64,000 nt of DNA. It comes from Aerococcus kribbianus. GTDB lineage: Bacteria > Bacillota > Bacilli > Lactobacillales > Aerococcaceae. The position numbers were made by a program, and so were the translations under genes. The first letter of the stretch is position 1, and every line of letters begins with the position of its first letter. The stretch is taken from contig NZ_JAPRFR010000001.1 in NCBI RefSeq assembly GCF_026805545.1, positions 682,001 to 746,000 of the forward strand. The letters are read 5' to 3'. Below the pieces are notes generated by a model, which saw only the letters and a program-made list of their open reading frames with translations, searched no databases and was not told where the DNA came from. This document shows, piece after piece, positions 63,351 through 64,000 of the stretch.

Positions 63351-64000
63351 TTAGTGTATTTTATTGGCTTGCGCCTGAGCTTGTAGACATAGTTCTTGGG
63401 CTTTGAAGATATGCTCTTGCGTCATGGCCTTATCAGTCCGATTAATACAATCTAAAATCATTTGACCGAAGAATGGGAAACCAACTTCTCCATTAACTGC
63501 ATAATGATGTTCACCTTCTTGATCCACAACATAAACGTGGTCACCTTGCTCATCACGAGCAAGATCTAGATATTTACGGATTTCAATGGATCCCTTTGTC
63601 CCAGTGATAAAGGTCCGTCCGTCACCCCAAGTTGACAAGCCATCTGGTGTAAACCAATGAACCTTGAAGAAGAAACTGGCACCATTTTCACCAACCACCA
63701 CAGCATCACCATAATCATCTAAGTCTGGTGTATCTGCATTGGCATAGTTAGCAATTTGACTATGAACAACTTGGGCCTCTTCATTACCAGTAAAGTGTAA
63801 AAACTGTTCGATTTGGTGACTACCAATATCTGTTAAAATCCCTCCGTATTGTTCCCGGTCAAAGAACCAATCAGGGCGCTTTTCCTTGTCTAGACGATGG
63901 GGACCAAAGCCAGTGACTTGAATGACATCCCCAATTCGACCCGATTTTATAATTTGATCAGCATAGACAGCCCCTTCAACATGTAACCGTTCGCTAAAGT
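63351..64000 (-). CDS. Gfo/Idh/MocA family oxidoreductase, C-terminal part (partial)
   Basis: The frame is open from the window's last base down to the stop at 63351, about 216 residues. The central motif YGGILTDIGSHQIEQFLHFT (with the catalytic-site Asp and His of the family) and the beta-sheet domain ETVVVG...WFTPDGLSTWGDGRTFITG match the family, which oxidises sugars or polyols with NAD(P). The Rossmann domain lies outside the window. The neighbouring KdgK/KdgT genes point to uronate or related sugar breakdown. Confidence 0.9.
   Translation of the reverse strand, partial: FSERLHVEGAVYADQIIKSGRIGDVIQVTGFGPHRLDKEKRPDWFFDREQYGGILTDIGSHQIEQFLHFTGNEEAQVVHSQIANYANADTPDLDDYGDAVVVGENGASFFFKVHWFTPDGLSTWGDGRTFITGTKGSIEIRKYLDLARDEQGDHVYVVDQEGEHHYAVNGEVGFPFFGQMILDCINRTDKAMTQEHIFKAQELCLQAQAQANKIH

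Overview
The window is a chromosomal segment of a low-GC Gram-positive coccus of the order Lactobacillales. Aerococcaceae (Aerococcus or a close relative) is my best guess, not a proof. The gene order metG-tatD-rnmV-ksgA-veg-ispE-purR is the Firmicutes arrangement known from Bacillus subtilis. T-box, PurBox, GlnR-box and Zur-box regulation, LCP proteins, a sortase and lipoproteins all fit a monoderm Firmicute. Most intergenic regions end in terminators built on one shared sequence (GGCTGGGAC...GTCCCAGCC).

Layout. 1-11.4 kb: end of an FAD/NAD(P)-binding protein, secreted nuclease, GMP reductase, two adjacent LCP wall-polymer ligases, methionine aminopeptidase, a GntR regulator, an M29 aminopeptidase with a small membrane protein, and an orphan oligopeptide-binding lipoprotein. 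11.4-25.5 kb: an AT-rich Wzx/Wzy-type surface polysaccharide locus on the minus strand: GT52 sialyltransferase-like enzyme, Wzy, GT2, Wzx, acetyltransferase, pyruvyltransferase, GT2, a tRNA-Arg(CCU), a CMP-nonulosonate cytidylyltransferase fused to a PseG-like domain, and NeuB. It is flanked by a GtrA protein, UDP-glucose dehydrogenase and an arylsulfotransferase-like lipoprotein. 25.6-38 kb: housekeeping genes (purR, adcCB, ispE, veg, ksgA, rnmV, tatD, metG, a GtrB-like transferase, an NlpC/P60 hydrolase, T-box-controlled tyrS). 38-47 kb: flavodoxin-fold oxidoreductase, glnA with a perfect GlnR box, butA, a GlnK/GlnL-type two-component system divergent from an APC amino-acid permease, exonuclease III and an AEC transporter. 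47.2-50.5 kb: an AT-rich accessory pocket with a plasmid RepB remnant, one decayed and one intact gene pair resembling a secreted bacteriocin plus a small membrane partner, and unknown membrane proteins. 50.5-64 kb: YugP-type protease, alpha/beta hydrolase, YkyA lipoprotein with a DUF4015 glycoside-hydrolase-like protein, zinc-independent S14 divergent from a tiny basic peptide under a Zur-like box, aminotransferase with Lrp regulator, DUF1002 secreted protein, CstA, an atypical class A sortase, and a KdgT/KdgK/Gfo-Idh cluster that runs off the end.

The most unusual structure is a family of about 117-120 bp modules arranged head to tail in five intergenic arrays. At least six module types differ in sequence, but each folds into a long hairpin whose two arms change together. 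All five arrays lie just downstream of a gene's terminator, antisense to that gene. I do not recognise this family.

Regulatory links: two Zur-like boxes tie the zinc importer to the zinc-free ribosomal protein; a GlnR box sits at glnA and a glutamine-type two-component system lies nearby; a PurBox sits upstream of purR; a three-fold 10-bp direct repeat lies between the kinase gene and the permease.
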